Assembly: GCA_037893225.1 (NCBI GenBank)
Contig: JAZGUH010000704.1
Coordinates: forward strand, 38,090 to 102,089
Direction of reading: 5' to 3'
Source: Hippasteria phrygiana
Lineage: Eukaryota > Echinodermata > Asteroidea > Valvatida > Goniasteridae
DNA length: 64,000 bases
Program-made: the position numbers and the translations under genes
Part shown: in pieces, positions 12,133-33,990 of the stretch
Layout: each line of letters starts with the position of its first letter
Position numbering within the stretch: the first letter of the stretch is position 1
Notes under the pieces: generated by a model
Database searches by the model: none
What the model was told of the DNA's origin: nothing
The model's input: the letters and a program-made list of their open reading frames with translations, nothing else

Positions 12133-14589
12133 GTTACATGTAATTTATGGCTTAGCAAGAAATTTGGGCTTGTGCATGAGTGTATCCTGCAAGTAAGAGG
12201 ACTCTCTGTGCTTATAGGGTTAGCACAGAATTTCTGTGATATGGCTGTAAGTACGGAATCCTGTGGTTAGCTGAGCCATGAAATCAGACGATGATTTGAA
12301 GTGTGCTAGAAACAGAAAATTAAACTCTCTGTATTGATGTATCACTCAGTTTTACATCCCGACAGATATGGACTGTTTGAAAGAGTTGAATGGCCTTACA
12401 AATCTGGTCCACCTGTTTCTGTCATTTCCCCTATTGCCCAACCCCCCCCCATGACAGGGAGTGTGGTTGCTTTAGAGAGATCAGAGTTAATTGCTGGAGA
12501 TTTGGTTGTAGGAGTGGCGGGGTAACACTGGTCATGGCAGATTGGAAGAATCAGTTGTCCCAATTTGCCCCAAAGGCAGAAAAAAATTACCACTGTTGCT
12601 GTTTGCGCAGTAATCCAATATAGCAATCGTCAGGACCTGTGCAATATGGTTTTGATAACCCCAAATCACTTAAAGACAAGTAGGCGTGTGTTCTCTGTTC
12701 AGCGGTTACGCATGTTTTTGTTTTACCTTTGTGAGATTCGGTGTGGTTACTTTGAAGTTGCACCAGGTGTGTGTTTTTCGTACTAGCGAGGTGAACCCCC
12801 TAATTGCAACACTGTGTGAACCGACCTTCCCGCGGAGCTGAAGATAAAGATACCTTTCAAATGGAGTATCCCTGCTGTCAATATCACACTGAGGACTTGT
12901 GTGTCGGCAAAGATTGCTCAAGGGTGTACGGTTTAAGGGCCCTACCTTTCTTGAAGCCCTACCCTTCCACCAGTAGGCCAGACCTGCTGGTGAGGTCAGC
13001 GGAGGGGTTAAGATGAGGCTGTCAGAACTTGGTCAAAGGTTGCTGGAGGGCGAGACTAGGTAGTAATCTGGAGGTAATTGTTACCTCGTCTGGCAGCCCA
13101 GCTGTGACTGCACGTCCTTTGTGGGTTTAGGATCCGACAGCACCCCCCCCCCCCCCCCCCTGTTGGGAAAGGGGAGCGTGCGAAACACTAGCCTCGATTA
13201 CTCAGCTATTAATAAAACCCCAAATTATCTCAGCACGCACTGCCTTTTTAGTTATTTTTTTCCACCTATAGTTAGACTTGGTTCCTTGTTCAGTCCAGCG
13301 GTTTTGTCAAAAACGATTCGGCTCACAGAGGGTGATGTTTACAATGCCTGTAGGGGTGCAGGGGTTGCCTGCTTAAAAAAAAACCGACAGTGGGTGAGGT
13401 TAAATACTGTTTGAACTTCACAGGTGCCCCAGAGGTAGAAATAGGGCGGGCGTAGGGATGTCTGTAAGCATGCATTGTATTACCGATCCACAGGTGAGCT
13501 GGTCATAGCTGGAGATACATGTATGATACAAACTTTTTGTTGTGATTTCGGAGAAAAGTACCTTAGACGACAGTTCAAATCGGTGTTCATGGGAAAAGGA
13601 GTTGAACACCCTCAGACGTATTGTGTGGAGGGAGGTGGACAGAAGTGAAAATAAATTGGTGCGTGGGCAATTACTGACCAGCACGTGCTATGGATTTGCC
13701 CCTTGTGTGACTTGTTTTTCTCAGTAAAAAGGTCAAAACCATCTGTCCATTTCTGATCTCTTTATTAGCTGTTCAGAGAATATTTTGCTCTCTATGCTTA
13801 TTATAGGCAAGTGTTTTGCTAAACCTGTAATGTATACTCTGCCCTACTTTCTCCAATTGTGATTTTTCCCAGTAAACCTGTAGATGTGTAATTTGGGTCG
13901 CTTCTTTGTAATCCAGGGTAGATTTTGGAGTCACCGGGTACATTGCTCCTTCTAATGCTGGATTTTGTCTTTTTGATGTAATGACGAAATATAAAATGGG
14001 TTATTGGGAACTGACAAATGGAGCGTAGGTTCTATTTCATGACCAGTTGAGAAAAATTATTGCATGAAATTGATGTGCTATGTTATATTACACTGTGTAA
14101 TAAAGGGGGGGGGGGGGAGGGTGCAACATGTACAAAATTTGCTAATAATTTTCAAAGGCTGAAAAGGTGTCATAAGAAATTGGATCAAAAACATCTTGGA
14201 TGATGTATATGGCGACAAGATTTATTCAGCATCTTTAAGAGAAACTTTGTACATGATAAAGGTTTTGTATATTTGATTCAAAGCAATAAAGAAATTATCA
14301 AATTCTTTCAGAAGTTAGTTTCTGTGCATTTCTTGTAAGTGTAATTTGTACTTGAATACTACACAAATATCAAGTGAAATAGGTAGTATCCACTGATTTC
14401 TACAAGAACATAAATAAAAAAGTTTTTGTTTTACAGGCCTTTTTAAAATATACATATACACGAATCATGAATAGCAGTGTCTGTTCAGCACCAGAAAGTG
14501 CGCAGACAGAGCTAATGTGAAATTCGTCTCTAACCGCAAACTTAAGATTATCCATGGACAAACTGTATTGCCTTTGTCGAGTTAAGGCT

Positions 14590-14885
14590 GTTCATTTTCG
14601 AATAATTTAGTATTCAAATATTTGATGCATGCCGCACCGGAAAAAAAAATTGCACGTAAAAGCACGCCAGTGTTTTACGTATGGCGATTGATATTATGGA
14701 CCGTTCAAATAGCATTGTTTTGCATGCCCCTGTTGTATCAAGGGTTTTACGGACGGGAACAATAAACCTCCGTCTACAAAGTTACGATTGACACTGCTAA
14801 GTGCCATAACTGTTCTGTTAAAATAGCATCAGAGTAGTATCTGTACGTGCATATATATCTTTTTGAATATTCGGGACAGCCCTAG
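14590..14885 (+). repeat. Dispersed repeat shared with 59415-59785
   Basis: Both copies begin gttcattttcgaataattta and end in atctgtacgtgcatatatat, then gaatattcgggacag. They share gccgcaccgg / gccgcgccag and gacactgctaagtgcc. The 59.4-kb copy carries several ttcgaatattcg palindromes. Confidence 0.7.
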
Positions 14886-15159
14886 TTCATTAACAGGTGA
14901 AATTTAAGCTGAAAAGGTAGCTCCATTTATTATTTTGAAGCCCCCCCCCCCCCCCCCGACCAAAAAAAAATCTTAATTGTACACCATAAAGGTTTATAGA
15001 AATAAAATTGCCAAAAATGTTTTTTGAAACTGATGAAAATAAAGATTTGATATATTTCTGTGTTTTAATACTAATTCATCAAGATGCCCCTTACTGCTGT
15101 GACATCTACAACACTTTTTGCAGTGCCCCTGTTTGGAGCTGTGTACAAATATCACGGCC

Positions 15160-25368
<10,209 letters not shown>

Positions 25369-25444
25369 CTTCGCAAATAACAACCAAAAACCAAAAACAA
25401 CCGGACAGCGCCCTCTAGCGCTTCAAAGGCATTAGTAAATAAAC
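25369..25444. other. STX18 leader side of the shared promoter
   Basis: Adjacent to the STX18 ATG; contains ccctctagcgc and no TATA box. Little can be said beyond the 182-bp spacing of the two genes. Confidence 0.3.
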
Positions 25445-25477
25445 ATGGCGGACATTCCAAAAGTGAAAGATGTTTGA
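25445..25477 (+). promoter_or_regulatory. Upstream ORF in the ERI1 leader (10 codons)
   Basis: ATG 25445 in a strong context (aaacATGG) reads MADIPKVKDV and stops at TGA 25475-25477, 73 bases before the first ERI1 ATG. A second upstream ATG at 25504 opens a 34-codon frame that overlaps the ERI1 start in another frame. If transcription starts before 25445, both would lower initiation at 25551 and favour reinitiation at later Met codons (25722, 25728). Confidence 0.45.
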
Positions 25478-25550
25478 CCGCTTCCTTCCTCAATAAAATC
25501 GCCATGCACTCCCTGAATTCCCATTCGTTTCGAAAGTGTTCCGGTGTAAA

Positions 25551-25820
25551 ATGTTCACTACTGATCTTCCTGTTGTCTTTGTGGGTCTCCTCGTCGGATT
25601 TGCGGTGATTTACTTCGTCTTTAAGCGGTGCATGCGGAAAACGTCGGAGCCGGGTCAAAACTCGACCTGCCACTTGCAGAAACTTTTGGAGCAGACGGCA
25701 GTGAATGAGACATTCGGCAGCATGGCGATGGCAGATTTGCAGAGGAAACCAGAGCATCCGTTGGACTCATTTCAGACGGAGGACCCAGGGAAGGAGTATG
25801 TCAGTGCACCAAACATGAAA
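25551..25820 (+). CDS. ERI1: ERI1 coding exon 1 with a possible signal anchor
   Basis: The reading frame from ATG 25551 to the donor at 25821 (aaa|gtgagc) stays open for 90 codons and ends in phase 0, as the next ERI1 exon requires. Residues 6-24 are uninterrupted hydrophobic (LPVVFVGLLVGFAVIYFVF) and are followed by a Lys/Arg cluster, the pattern of an N-terminal signal anchor with the positive side in the cytosol. The remainder is polar and low in conserved motifs, as in the N-termini of other ERI1 proteins. Two later Met codons (25722 and 25728, context gcagcATGGcgATGG) could give a soluble form. A 10-codon upstream ORF precedes the exon. It is not excluded that exon 1 belongs to a separate short membrane protein. 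Confidence 0.6.
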
Positions 25821-28800
25821 GTGAGCTTTATTTCTAAATTCGAATGCAGTGTTGTGTGGTCGTTTTCTTGGTTGTGGTTAGCTTGAGAGTGTAAGCACTT
25901 GCTTACTACTATTACTAACGCTAGAGAACAACAAAAAAGACCGAAAGCCTTACATTTTGTTACAATCCTCAATCTATCAAAATCCATATGGAGGTATCCT
26001 GAATCCGCCGAAATCCTCAAAAACAGGGGTAATAGATTTTGGGCGATTGTGTAGTGTAGGGCCCCTCTTTAGTTTCGGTAAGGAACAGCAAAATCTTGGA
26101 AAATAACCAACCCTCTTTGATAACAACTGTCTAAACATGTGGCAGAACCTGTTATTTCAAGATTTATGTCAGCAAAATCTGTAAAAAATGAAGAAATCAA
26201 CATGTATGTGAACACATTGAGTGACTATACATAGTGCCAAGAAAGTTCTAACACAGAAAACACAAACTTTCTTCCCCTATATTGCACTAAAATGCCCAAC
26301 AAAATTCTCAAAATCAAAGGTTGTGCCAAGTGTTTATACAACACAGATGGATGGTTATTTTCCAAGATTTGCTGTTCCTTATCAATTTTGGTGGGGGTAT
26401 TAAAGTAAAATCTTTCTCTTTGAGAATGTCGAAAAGGTTTATTCTATTAACATCGTTTTTTGTAATTTTGAACAGTTTATTGCGGTAGAAAATGCAATTT
26501 TCTTACGCGCTTTACGGCAGTTGCTATTCGAATCAATGCGGTTTTGCGTGTTTACTATACGTCACGGTGATCGCCATCTTTGTTTTCTTGTTGCGTTTTG
26601 TCGTCGTCATCGTTGCTTTACCCCAAAACTTCCCTCAAAAACTAAAACCCTGCACTTTATCTACGACATACCTGTTGGTTTGTAATGTCGCTAACTAGTT
26701 TGGCAATTCCAATAACCTAAAAGTGGATTTTTGTTCCCTTAACCCTAACAGCCTAAGCCTTTTTACTAGAATCCTTCCCTAACCACACAAACTCCAACAC
26801 TGTGTAGTAAACCAATGGCACATTCTTTGTACTTAGACAAAATCAGGGCATCAAGTCCCATGCAAAGTGATGGTGCCAAGGCTCTACAGTACCCAATCAC
26901 ACAAAATTCAACACAAAGGGGTGTTTGATTTTGGCAGGTTAGGGAAGGTTAGGGTTATAGGGAACGGGGCCCTACACTACACAATTGCCGGATTTAGGTA
27001 GGTTAGGGTTAAAATAAATTACTAGGGGGGCCTAGTTGTGATGCGGCTGCGGGTAGCCGTTTTGTCAGAGTATAACCATCCATACTTCTAGAACTGTAAG
27101 GTTTTCACAAACGTTACAGAGAGACACATACTGCTGTAGGAGAAATACAAAAAAAAATTTGCAGGAGCCCTAACTCTCTTTTTCTGCCTCAACATTTTAT
27201 ATGCATTATCTTGACATGGCCATTTACATGTAGGTTAGGTTAAATTTCTTGAAATGTCACTCGAAATGGTGAAATTTTATTAAAATATCGCTAACCAAGA
27301 ACACAGGTTTCACCACTCCAGAGTTTGATATCGTTAGCCACGGTTTGAAAAAGACCACCTGGCCGGTTGTCATCTAAACGTCCATTCCTGCACGTACTCA
27401 ATTGTTTGCCTGTTGTTTGCATTACCCTTGTCTGCACAACCCCGTATTGGTATAGCAGCACCCCATTAATAACAGCCGGACAGAATGGGACTGTAAGGGG
27501 ACATTTTTCTTGGACGTTTACCCTACTGCAGAATAGATGCCTGACCTATCCAGACACTAAATACGTGAAGGATCTCAGCAACCCCATCTACCGAGCCATC
27601 TCAAGGAAGAACGGGGAGATCAACCGCATGAGCAAGGAGGAAATGAAGGAAACCTTGTCCAAGCTCAAGCTCAATAGAAGGTGGGCAGCTTGGCCATCTC
27701 TGGGGAGGGTGGGTGGCAGGGGGGGGGGGGGGAGCAGAAAGCGCCATGCTTGCAGTGGGTTATCGGACAACCCTAACCCATTGGGGTTAGGTGGGAGGGT
27801 GGCAGAAAGCGCCATGCTTGCAGTGGGTTATTGGGCAACCCTAATCCATTGGGGTTGGGTGGGAGGGTGGCAGAAAGCGCCATGCTTGCAGTGGGTTATT
27901 GGGCAACCCTAACCCATTGGGGTTAGGTGGGAGGGTGGCAGAAAGCGCCATGCTTGCAGTGGGTTATTGGGCAACCCTAACCCATTGGGGTTGGGTGGGA
28001 GGGTGGCAGAAAGCGCCATGCTTGCAGTGGGTTATTGGGCAACCCTAACCCATTGGGGTTAGGTGGGAGGGTGGCAGAAAGCGCCATGCTTGCAGTGGTT
28101 TATTGGGCAACCCTAACCCATTGGGGTTGGGTGGGAGGGTGGTAGAAAGCGCCATGCTTGCAGTGGGTTATTAGGCAACCCTAACCCATTGGGGTGGGTG
28201 GGAGGGTGGCAGAAAGCGCCATGCTTGCAGTGGGTTATTGGGCAACCCTAACCCATTGGGGTGGGTGGGAGGGTGGTAGAAAGCGCCATGCTTGCAGTGG
28301 GTTATTGGGCAACCCTAACCCATTGGGGTAATAGGTGGGAGGGTGGTAGAAAGCGCCATGCTTGCAGTGGGTTATTGGGCAACCCTAACCCATTGGGGTG
28401 GGTGGGAGGGTGGTAGAAAGCGCCATGCTTGCAGTGGGTTATTGAGCAACCGTAACCCATTGGGGTTGGGTGGGAGGGTGTGGCAGAAAGCATCATGCTT
28501 GCAGTGGGTTATTGGCCATATATGCTGGGGGTGTGTTGCTTGTTAGTGATTCTCAGGTTTCTCAAGCTTAATATATTATTTTTGTAAAGCAGTATTTTTT
28601 GCATAGCAGCTTAAAAAAAGATTCCCAAGTTGGCCCAAAACTTCCCCATACATGTAGTGTTGCATTGACATCTATTTATACTTCTTCTCCCTCCTCCCCC
28701 CCCCCCCCCCCACAAAAAAAGCAACCACAAACATAGAAACCAAAACTACTCTAAAAAATCACAACAAAATGAACAAAATAAATTAAATTAAATATAAACA

Positions 28801-31800
28801 AAAATATTAACTGAATGGGAAATGCAGAAAATAAGCCACCGAACCCCCCCCCCAAAAAAAAAACCCAAAATCAGCATCAAAAGTTTTCAAATCAACAATC
28901 CAGACCAAATCTACAAGTCTAAAAACTTGGCAAGTCAATGGGAGACCTTTGAGACGCATGGTGGCAGCAGACATGTACATGTACCTGTCCTTTTCGCTAG
29001 TTCTGAGCATGTGCACGACTGGTGAGGACAATGGAAAAAAGGGCCGGTATGTCTGCTCTATCCAACCAGCATCTCAAAAGTCTCATATTGGGACAGATTC
29101 CAGATGCAGGTATACATAAACTGCAAACCGCTGACAAAACGTGCAATAGTGAAAATACAAATGTATGTGTACGTGTGTATCGCTGGTCAACCTTGAGCAT
29201 GTCCGCGCCCATTATTTTTCTTCACCCATCAAAACACAGAGGCATTGGGGAGATTCTGCGAGCAAGGCTAAAGACGTACTACAAGAACCTACTCATGGGC
29301 CAGGCAGGGCTGGAAACCTCCACCACCCAGCGCAACTTTGACTACCTGTGCGTCATCGACTTTGAGGCCACGTGCGAGGAGCCCACGCCCCTGGATTACA
29401 TCCAGGAGATCATCGAGTTTCCGCTCGTGCTGGTCAACACCAAAACCATGGAAATTGTGAGAGTTGAAACATGTTGTCGGCCACTAGGGCGTGTATGATC
29501 CTTAGCAAAATCCTGGCAAGAAAAGTTACTTAAATAAAGGGGAAAGTACCGGATGATCAGATTTTTACCGTGTCAATGATTGAAATTATGTTTGTGGGGC
29601 ACTTGTTCATGTAGGTGCCTGCATTATGTAGAAATACATGCGCTCGCACTAATGAACTCTGGTGTAAAACCAGACTGTAACAAAAGACATGTATTCTTCT
29701 TTTTACGTGGTGCATACATTTTGTCCGTGTACGTGTAGATGTACATTGTACATCCATCGGCATTGCTACATGTATTATGTAATTAAAGAAATCAAAACAG
29801 GAAAAAATAATATATCTAATTCCTTCTGGTTATGAAACCAAGGATTCCTCAAAAGCGCACTGTAGCTCGAAAGCCTGAAGAAACCTGTTTGAAGAAGACG
29901 AGGAAATGTTCAGTTTTAGAAGTGGGATTCGAACCCGGGTCACAGTGGTGGAAGGTAAGGAAAGTACCACTAGAAAAACCTGCCTCCAAAACCATGTTGT
30001 GTTGTATTAGTCCAAAGAATGTGCCGTAGGTATACTGCACAGTGTTGGATTTTGACAGGTTTAAGACACTGGGTTAAAGTGCCGCAGGGGTTAGGGTTAA
30101 ACGGCTGAACTGTCTGAGGTATCAGTAATACGTGAAGACCGATATCTTTCTTTGCTTTCAGGAGGATAGTTTTGACTCCTTCGTCAAGCCCACATTAAAC
30201 CCCAGGCTGTCCAGGTTCTGTAAAGAACTAACGAGCATCACGCAGGTACGTGCAAGGTGTCTTCCTTTGCCATTTGTATTATTCTATGCCCAACCTGCAC
30301 CTCAGACTTTTCAGTAACCCCACAGTACTTGTCCTCTCTGTAAATCTCTAGAAACAAGTTGATCGAGCGGATGAGTTTCCATCAGTACTTAGCAAGGTGC
30401 ACAGATGGATGAAGAGTAAAGCTTTGGGGACGGAGCATAGTTTTATCATTGTCACAGACGGGTAAGAAAATGCGATTCCACTGAATACAAAGAATTTGCT
30501 TAGCGTGAAAGTCTTTCCTGAGAAAAACAAGATTCTCAACCAAATTTTCATGTGATGTAGGCTGCTTGTGACTGACATTCAGCTGTTGTTTGCATAGCGC
30601 GAAAAGCACCTGGAGATCTGGCTGGGAACATGTTTTCACTCAGCGAACCTGTTTTTAACTGAGCGAGACCTTTTTTGTGCTAGGCAAATTTTAAATATAA
30701 TTTTTGTGCAACCAATTCTGTGAAACGGGTGGTAAGAAAGCACAAGTTCAAAATTGAGATGATGTTATTTCCTGAAAAGAACAGGTTATTAGTTTTAATT
30801 GAATGCACTGTGTTTTGATGTAGCCCATTTAAACCTTTTGAAGCTGTTAGAGTCTATACCCCTTGTGTTGAGGCAATAGACCTTAAGAACTGTGTACAGT
30901 GGGGAAAAAATTGCCCTGAAATAATATTTCAAGATTGAATATAGTTTAACACTTTGGGAAAAGGGCTTTTCAGTTGTAAAATTTTTTTTAAATCCCCGAA
31001 TCAACTTTCCAGTAAAAAAATGGTTGTTTCTGCTTGTAACTCAGAATGTCATAGTGCAACTTTCTCCTCATGTTATTGCACCATGTCATAAATATTCTTA
31101 CCATAATTATTGACCTCCGGATTAAACAGAATAAACAAAACAAGTAGTTTTTTTTAAAGAATACTGCATTGTACTTGTATAGACCATTGGTATGCGCGCA
31201 CGCATTGTGTTTTGCATAAATTTGGTTATTACCCCTTGACACCGGTTGACACAAATATGTGTGGATTGAAAATTGCCACCTGGCCAGTTGTGTGCCAATT
31301 TCTGCATTTTCAATCCATTATTGGGGTATTGTGTACGTTATGCTTGCCTGCACAAGCCTCTCGTTTCCATTTCGCTGCTGCACAACCTGGCCTGGTGCCC
31401 CGGCGCCCCCATGAAATGCCCGGTGGCTAGGGGTTAAGGAGTGACATCAAAGGTCACATAATTCAAAGGCGATCTGACCTGCGACGTCACTCCTAAACCA
31501 AATTTTATACAAATTTAACATGATGCGTGCACATACCGCCGGGCACATTTCAATATAGATTTAAACATGTGACGTCAGAGAGCACATCGTCTGCAGAAAG
31601 ACCCTGTTTTGGTGTGTGACCTACTCCATCAAAATGAGGATTAAGTTGGAAAAATTTCGCGCATCAGTGTACAGGTTCTGTATATACGTCCGAGGACAAG
31701 AGGAGAAAGAAAATACAAAGGAACCTTTCAGTCCTCGCAAGTCAGTCTTTTGTTGAAATCGGTCCTCGGACGTAAAAATACGTGCTTAGTCTATGGGGGT

Positions 31801-33014
31801 TGGGTTATATTAAAGGTACAATAGGAAACACAAAGCATTGTCCTCGGAAGTATTGGGAAAGTACGACTGCGTGTTCAAAGTACATGTAAGTGCTTGTACA
31901 TGTATTGACTTTGCAACTCCATTTGGTTCTCATGTTGTGTTCCAGTCCCTGGGATATGAACATGTATCTGAATGTACAATGTAAGCTGAGTCAAGTGCCG
32001 TACCCAGCCTACGCCCGTCAGTGGATTAACCTGTGTAAGACCTTCAGTAACTTCTACAAGACCAAACGGATGTGTCTGAGGTAGGACAATTCCAGTCAGT
32101 GACTGTGGGGCTACCGAGTATGCAATCTTGTTTAGAACAGAAAAGACTTGCTTAGCTAAAAAAAAAAGGAAGTTCACTAGCCCAAGTGGCATGTAATGTG
32201 TGTTGTTTGTGACTGCCTTTCTGCTAAATATTGCTTAGGTAGTTTACTAAGCAATATTTTCAGGCTGTCAAGTATTCCTACTTTTCCTACTTTTTCCTTA
32301 TTTTGTTTTACCTTGCTCCTACTTTTCCTATTTTTTCCCTTGAAATTCCTATTTTTCCCTACTTTTTGTCCCACAACTTTCAAAAATCTCAGTGTATTAC
32401 ACACACTGTCATATGAAAATCACACAATGAAGGCCTTGGGTGCATGAGTATGCAACTTTTCCAAGAGTTTATTTGAGGATGGAGCACAAGTGTTGTGAGT
32501 ACAGAACATGACGCAATGGGTTTGAATCCCACCCAAGTAAGTTTTTCCCCCGCATGCTCTGCGCATACTCAATCTAGTCATGTTTCAGCTATATTGTTCT
32601 TGAATGGGAGTGTAATGAATAGATGGAGCTTTTTCAAACAAAGCTTTCATTCACACGAAAGGGAGGGCTCCAAGTGCGATGAATAGGACCACTCTATTCA
32701 ATGTGGTACCTATTGTTTGCATTTACGCTTGACTGCACAGCCCGTCCTTGGCATACCAGCCCCACATGAATAACAGCCGGACCCATGGGCTTAGAAGCAG
32801 TGGGCATACAGCACCTAATACCACGTCAAGAAGGGAAAAACCACGTTTCAAATCATATTTGTACTTGCTCAGGAACATGCTAGGAGCTCTGGAGATGGGC
32901 TTCGACGGCCGGCCACATAGGGGCATAGACGACGCCATGAACATCGCCAATATTGCCATCCGACTACTGCAGGATGGTTGCGAACTAGAGGTCAACGACC
33001 GACTGACTCAGTAA
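25551..33014 (+). CDS. ERI1: 3'-5' exoribonuclease ERI1 (SAP + DEDDh domains), seven coding exons
   Basis: Exons 25551-25820, 27532-27680, 29240-29456, 30162-30245, 30352-30461, 31946-32080, 32873-33014 (stop TAA); 1107 nt, 368 aa (human 349). Residues about 105-160 form the SAP domain (INRMSKEEMKETLSKLKL, then ILRARLKTYYKNLL). The DEDDh nuclease follows: Exo I DFEATCEE (D180, E182), Exo II in PWDMNMYLN (D280), Exo III GRPHRGIDDAMN (H337, D342), so all five metal or catalytic residues are present. ERI1 trims the histone mRNA 3' stem-loop with SLBP, matures 5.8S rRNA and degrades siRNA. Odd: read from the first ATG, exon 1 encodes a hydrophobic segment (residues 6-24, followed by FKRCMRK) that I do not know from other ERI1 proteins; starts at M58 or M60 (25722, 25728) would omit it. 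Intron 2 holds a G-rich minisatellite. Function is very well supported; the N-terminus is not. Confidence 0.94.
25821..27531. other. ERI1: ERI1 intron 1
   Basis: No exon seen. tgtagtgtagggcccc (26053-26068) and ggggccctacactaca (26966-26981) are inverted and may bound an element of about 950 bp containing the arm gagaatgtcgaaaagg (26422). Dispersed repeats fill 27085-27478. Confidence 0.55.
27685..28515 (+). repeat. 68-bp G-rich minisatellite in ERI1 intron 2
   Basis: Twelve units carry gcgccatgcttgcagtgg, beginning near 27741, 27809, 27877, 27945, 28013, 28081, 28149, 28216, 28283, 28353, 28420 and 28490 (period 67-70, mostly 68). Each unit also has aaccctaaccc (telomere-like) and a G-rich part. 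In seven units this reads GGGGTTGGGTGGGAGGG or GGGGTGGGTGGGAGGG, a textbook G-quadruplex motif; others have GGTTAGGTGGG instead. The first six units alternate the two forms. The G-rich strand is the sense strand of ERI1, so it would also be in the pre-mRNA. Confidence 0.95.
31660..31860 (+). repeat. Dispersed repeat, inverted relative of 61235-61445
   Basis: acaggttctgtatatacgtc, caaaggaacctttcagtcc and aggaaacacaaagcattgtc at 31.7 kb reappear reverse-complemented at 61.2-61.4 kb. Just before it, 31460-31600 matches 960-1100 (cgatctgacctg, ccgggcacatt, atagatttaaaca). Confidence 0.75.
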
Positions 33015-33795
33015 ACCCAAGATATCTGGTTTCCTTCACTCCCACGAAATTCCAGGTAGTTCTTTTAGGTTAGGTTACATGGAAAACTGTAGGCACCCCG
33101 ACTGAAAATGTGTTTATTAAAGTTGTTTGCAGTCTTTCTCGGAAATTAATAGCGTTACTTAGTACTTAACACTAAAGTTACAGTTGGCTGATGTACAATG
33201 TATCGGTTCTGAAAAGTTCAAAGCATTACAAGAGTTAAAGGCATGGAAACTGGCGTTTCTTGGAATTTTTCAACCTTGAATGTCAGCACATAGCATAGAA
33301 CATTCCAGCAATGTTTCAGTTTGCTAAAGCCTGGAAGATACGCATTTCATTCATATTTGATTGACTTATTTTGGAATATCATCCGACACAATCGTCCAAA
33401 ATATCTCCTTTGCAAAATAACTGAGTATATAAGGCATTAGAAACATTTTTTTAAGCAATAGAAGTAGGTTTGTAAATAGACCATTTTTTGTCTCCAACTC
33501 GTAATGTTTTTCAGGTACATTCTTCCTTTAATTGATGAAAGATAGAGTCTTAAGAAATATTTTTTTTAAATAAATGTTTTGAGAAATTATAATGATTTCC
33601 GTTGGAAGTTGATTTTGTTGTGTGTGCTTGTGTGTGTGCTGTGAGACATGTCGTGCAGTCCCTTTGAAAGATAAAATCTTTGCACTTTTAATTAAGCTTT
33701 GTGTCACATTGTCGGAATATTTTTAGCATATCTTATAGGTTTTTTTTTTGAAAATGCTGGCAATGAAAATGTGTGTTGCTAATTCGTGCATGCAC

Positions 33796-33990
33796 CAGAG
33801 GCGGATCCAGGAATTTTTTTTGGGGGGGGGGGTGGGGGAGTCGGGGAGTCGGGACTGACATTTTTTTTACCAGTAAAAAATGTTTGCGAAAATTAGCATG
33901 ACAGAAAGTAAAATTGGAACGGAGTTGGGGGGGGTGTGGAGGGGGTCAGGGGTGGGGGGTCGGGGGTGGTGTTTGACCCCCCCCCCCCAA
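33796..33990. mobile_element. hAT-like short element, partial
   Basis: cagaggcggatccaggaatt followed by T and G runs is the well-known terminus of small hAT-type elements in many animals. The opposite end is present elsewhere (55112-55150: ctctggatccgccagtgg). The interior is very G-rich. Lies in the probable ERI1 3' untranslated region. Confidence 0.6.

Larger units (their letters stand above)
10899..15159. other. Region between converging FUOM and STX18
   Basis: No further gene is supported. It must contain both 3' untranslated regions; candidate poly(A) signals are AATAAA at 14285-14290 (+) and TTTATT at 14926-14931 (read on -), neither proven. Also present: an inverted-repeat element (11801-12132), C runs (11215-11232, 13143-13160, 14941-14957), a G run (14105-14117) and a dispersed repeat (14590-14885) shared with 59415-59785. 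Confidence 0.5.
25369..25550. promoter_or_regulatory. Head-to-head promoter between STX18 and ERI1
   Basis: Only 182 bp separate the STX18 and ERI1 start codons. No TATA box is evident. ATGGCGG (25445-25451, + strand) and, on the other strand, aagATGGCagcgg at the STX18 start both resemble the YY1 site typical of TATA-less housekeeping promoters at or just after the start of transcription. That they fall at an ATG is expected for such sites. Shared regulation is inferred from spacing. Confidence 0.55.

Noticed and set aside
12334..12626. Small genes at 12.3-12.6 kb on either strand
   Set aside because: No recognisable motif, overlapping opposite frames, and position within the likely FUOM 3' region.
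25504..25608. Separate secreted-protein gene from ATG 25504
   Set aside because: Short, overlaps the ERI1 start in another frame and has no family match; treated as an upstream ORF.
27741..28513. CRISPR-like array of regular repeats
   Set aside because: The whole 68-bp unit is repeated, with no unique spacers; it is a minisatellite in an intron of a eukaryotic gene.
27588..28546. Open frames of 64-181 codons across the minisatellite
   Set aside because: Only 27532-27680 is a real ERI1 exon; the rest is read-through of the repeat after the donor.
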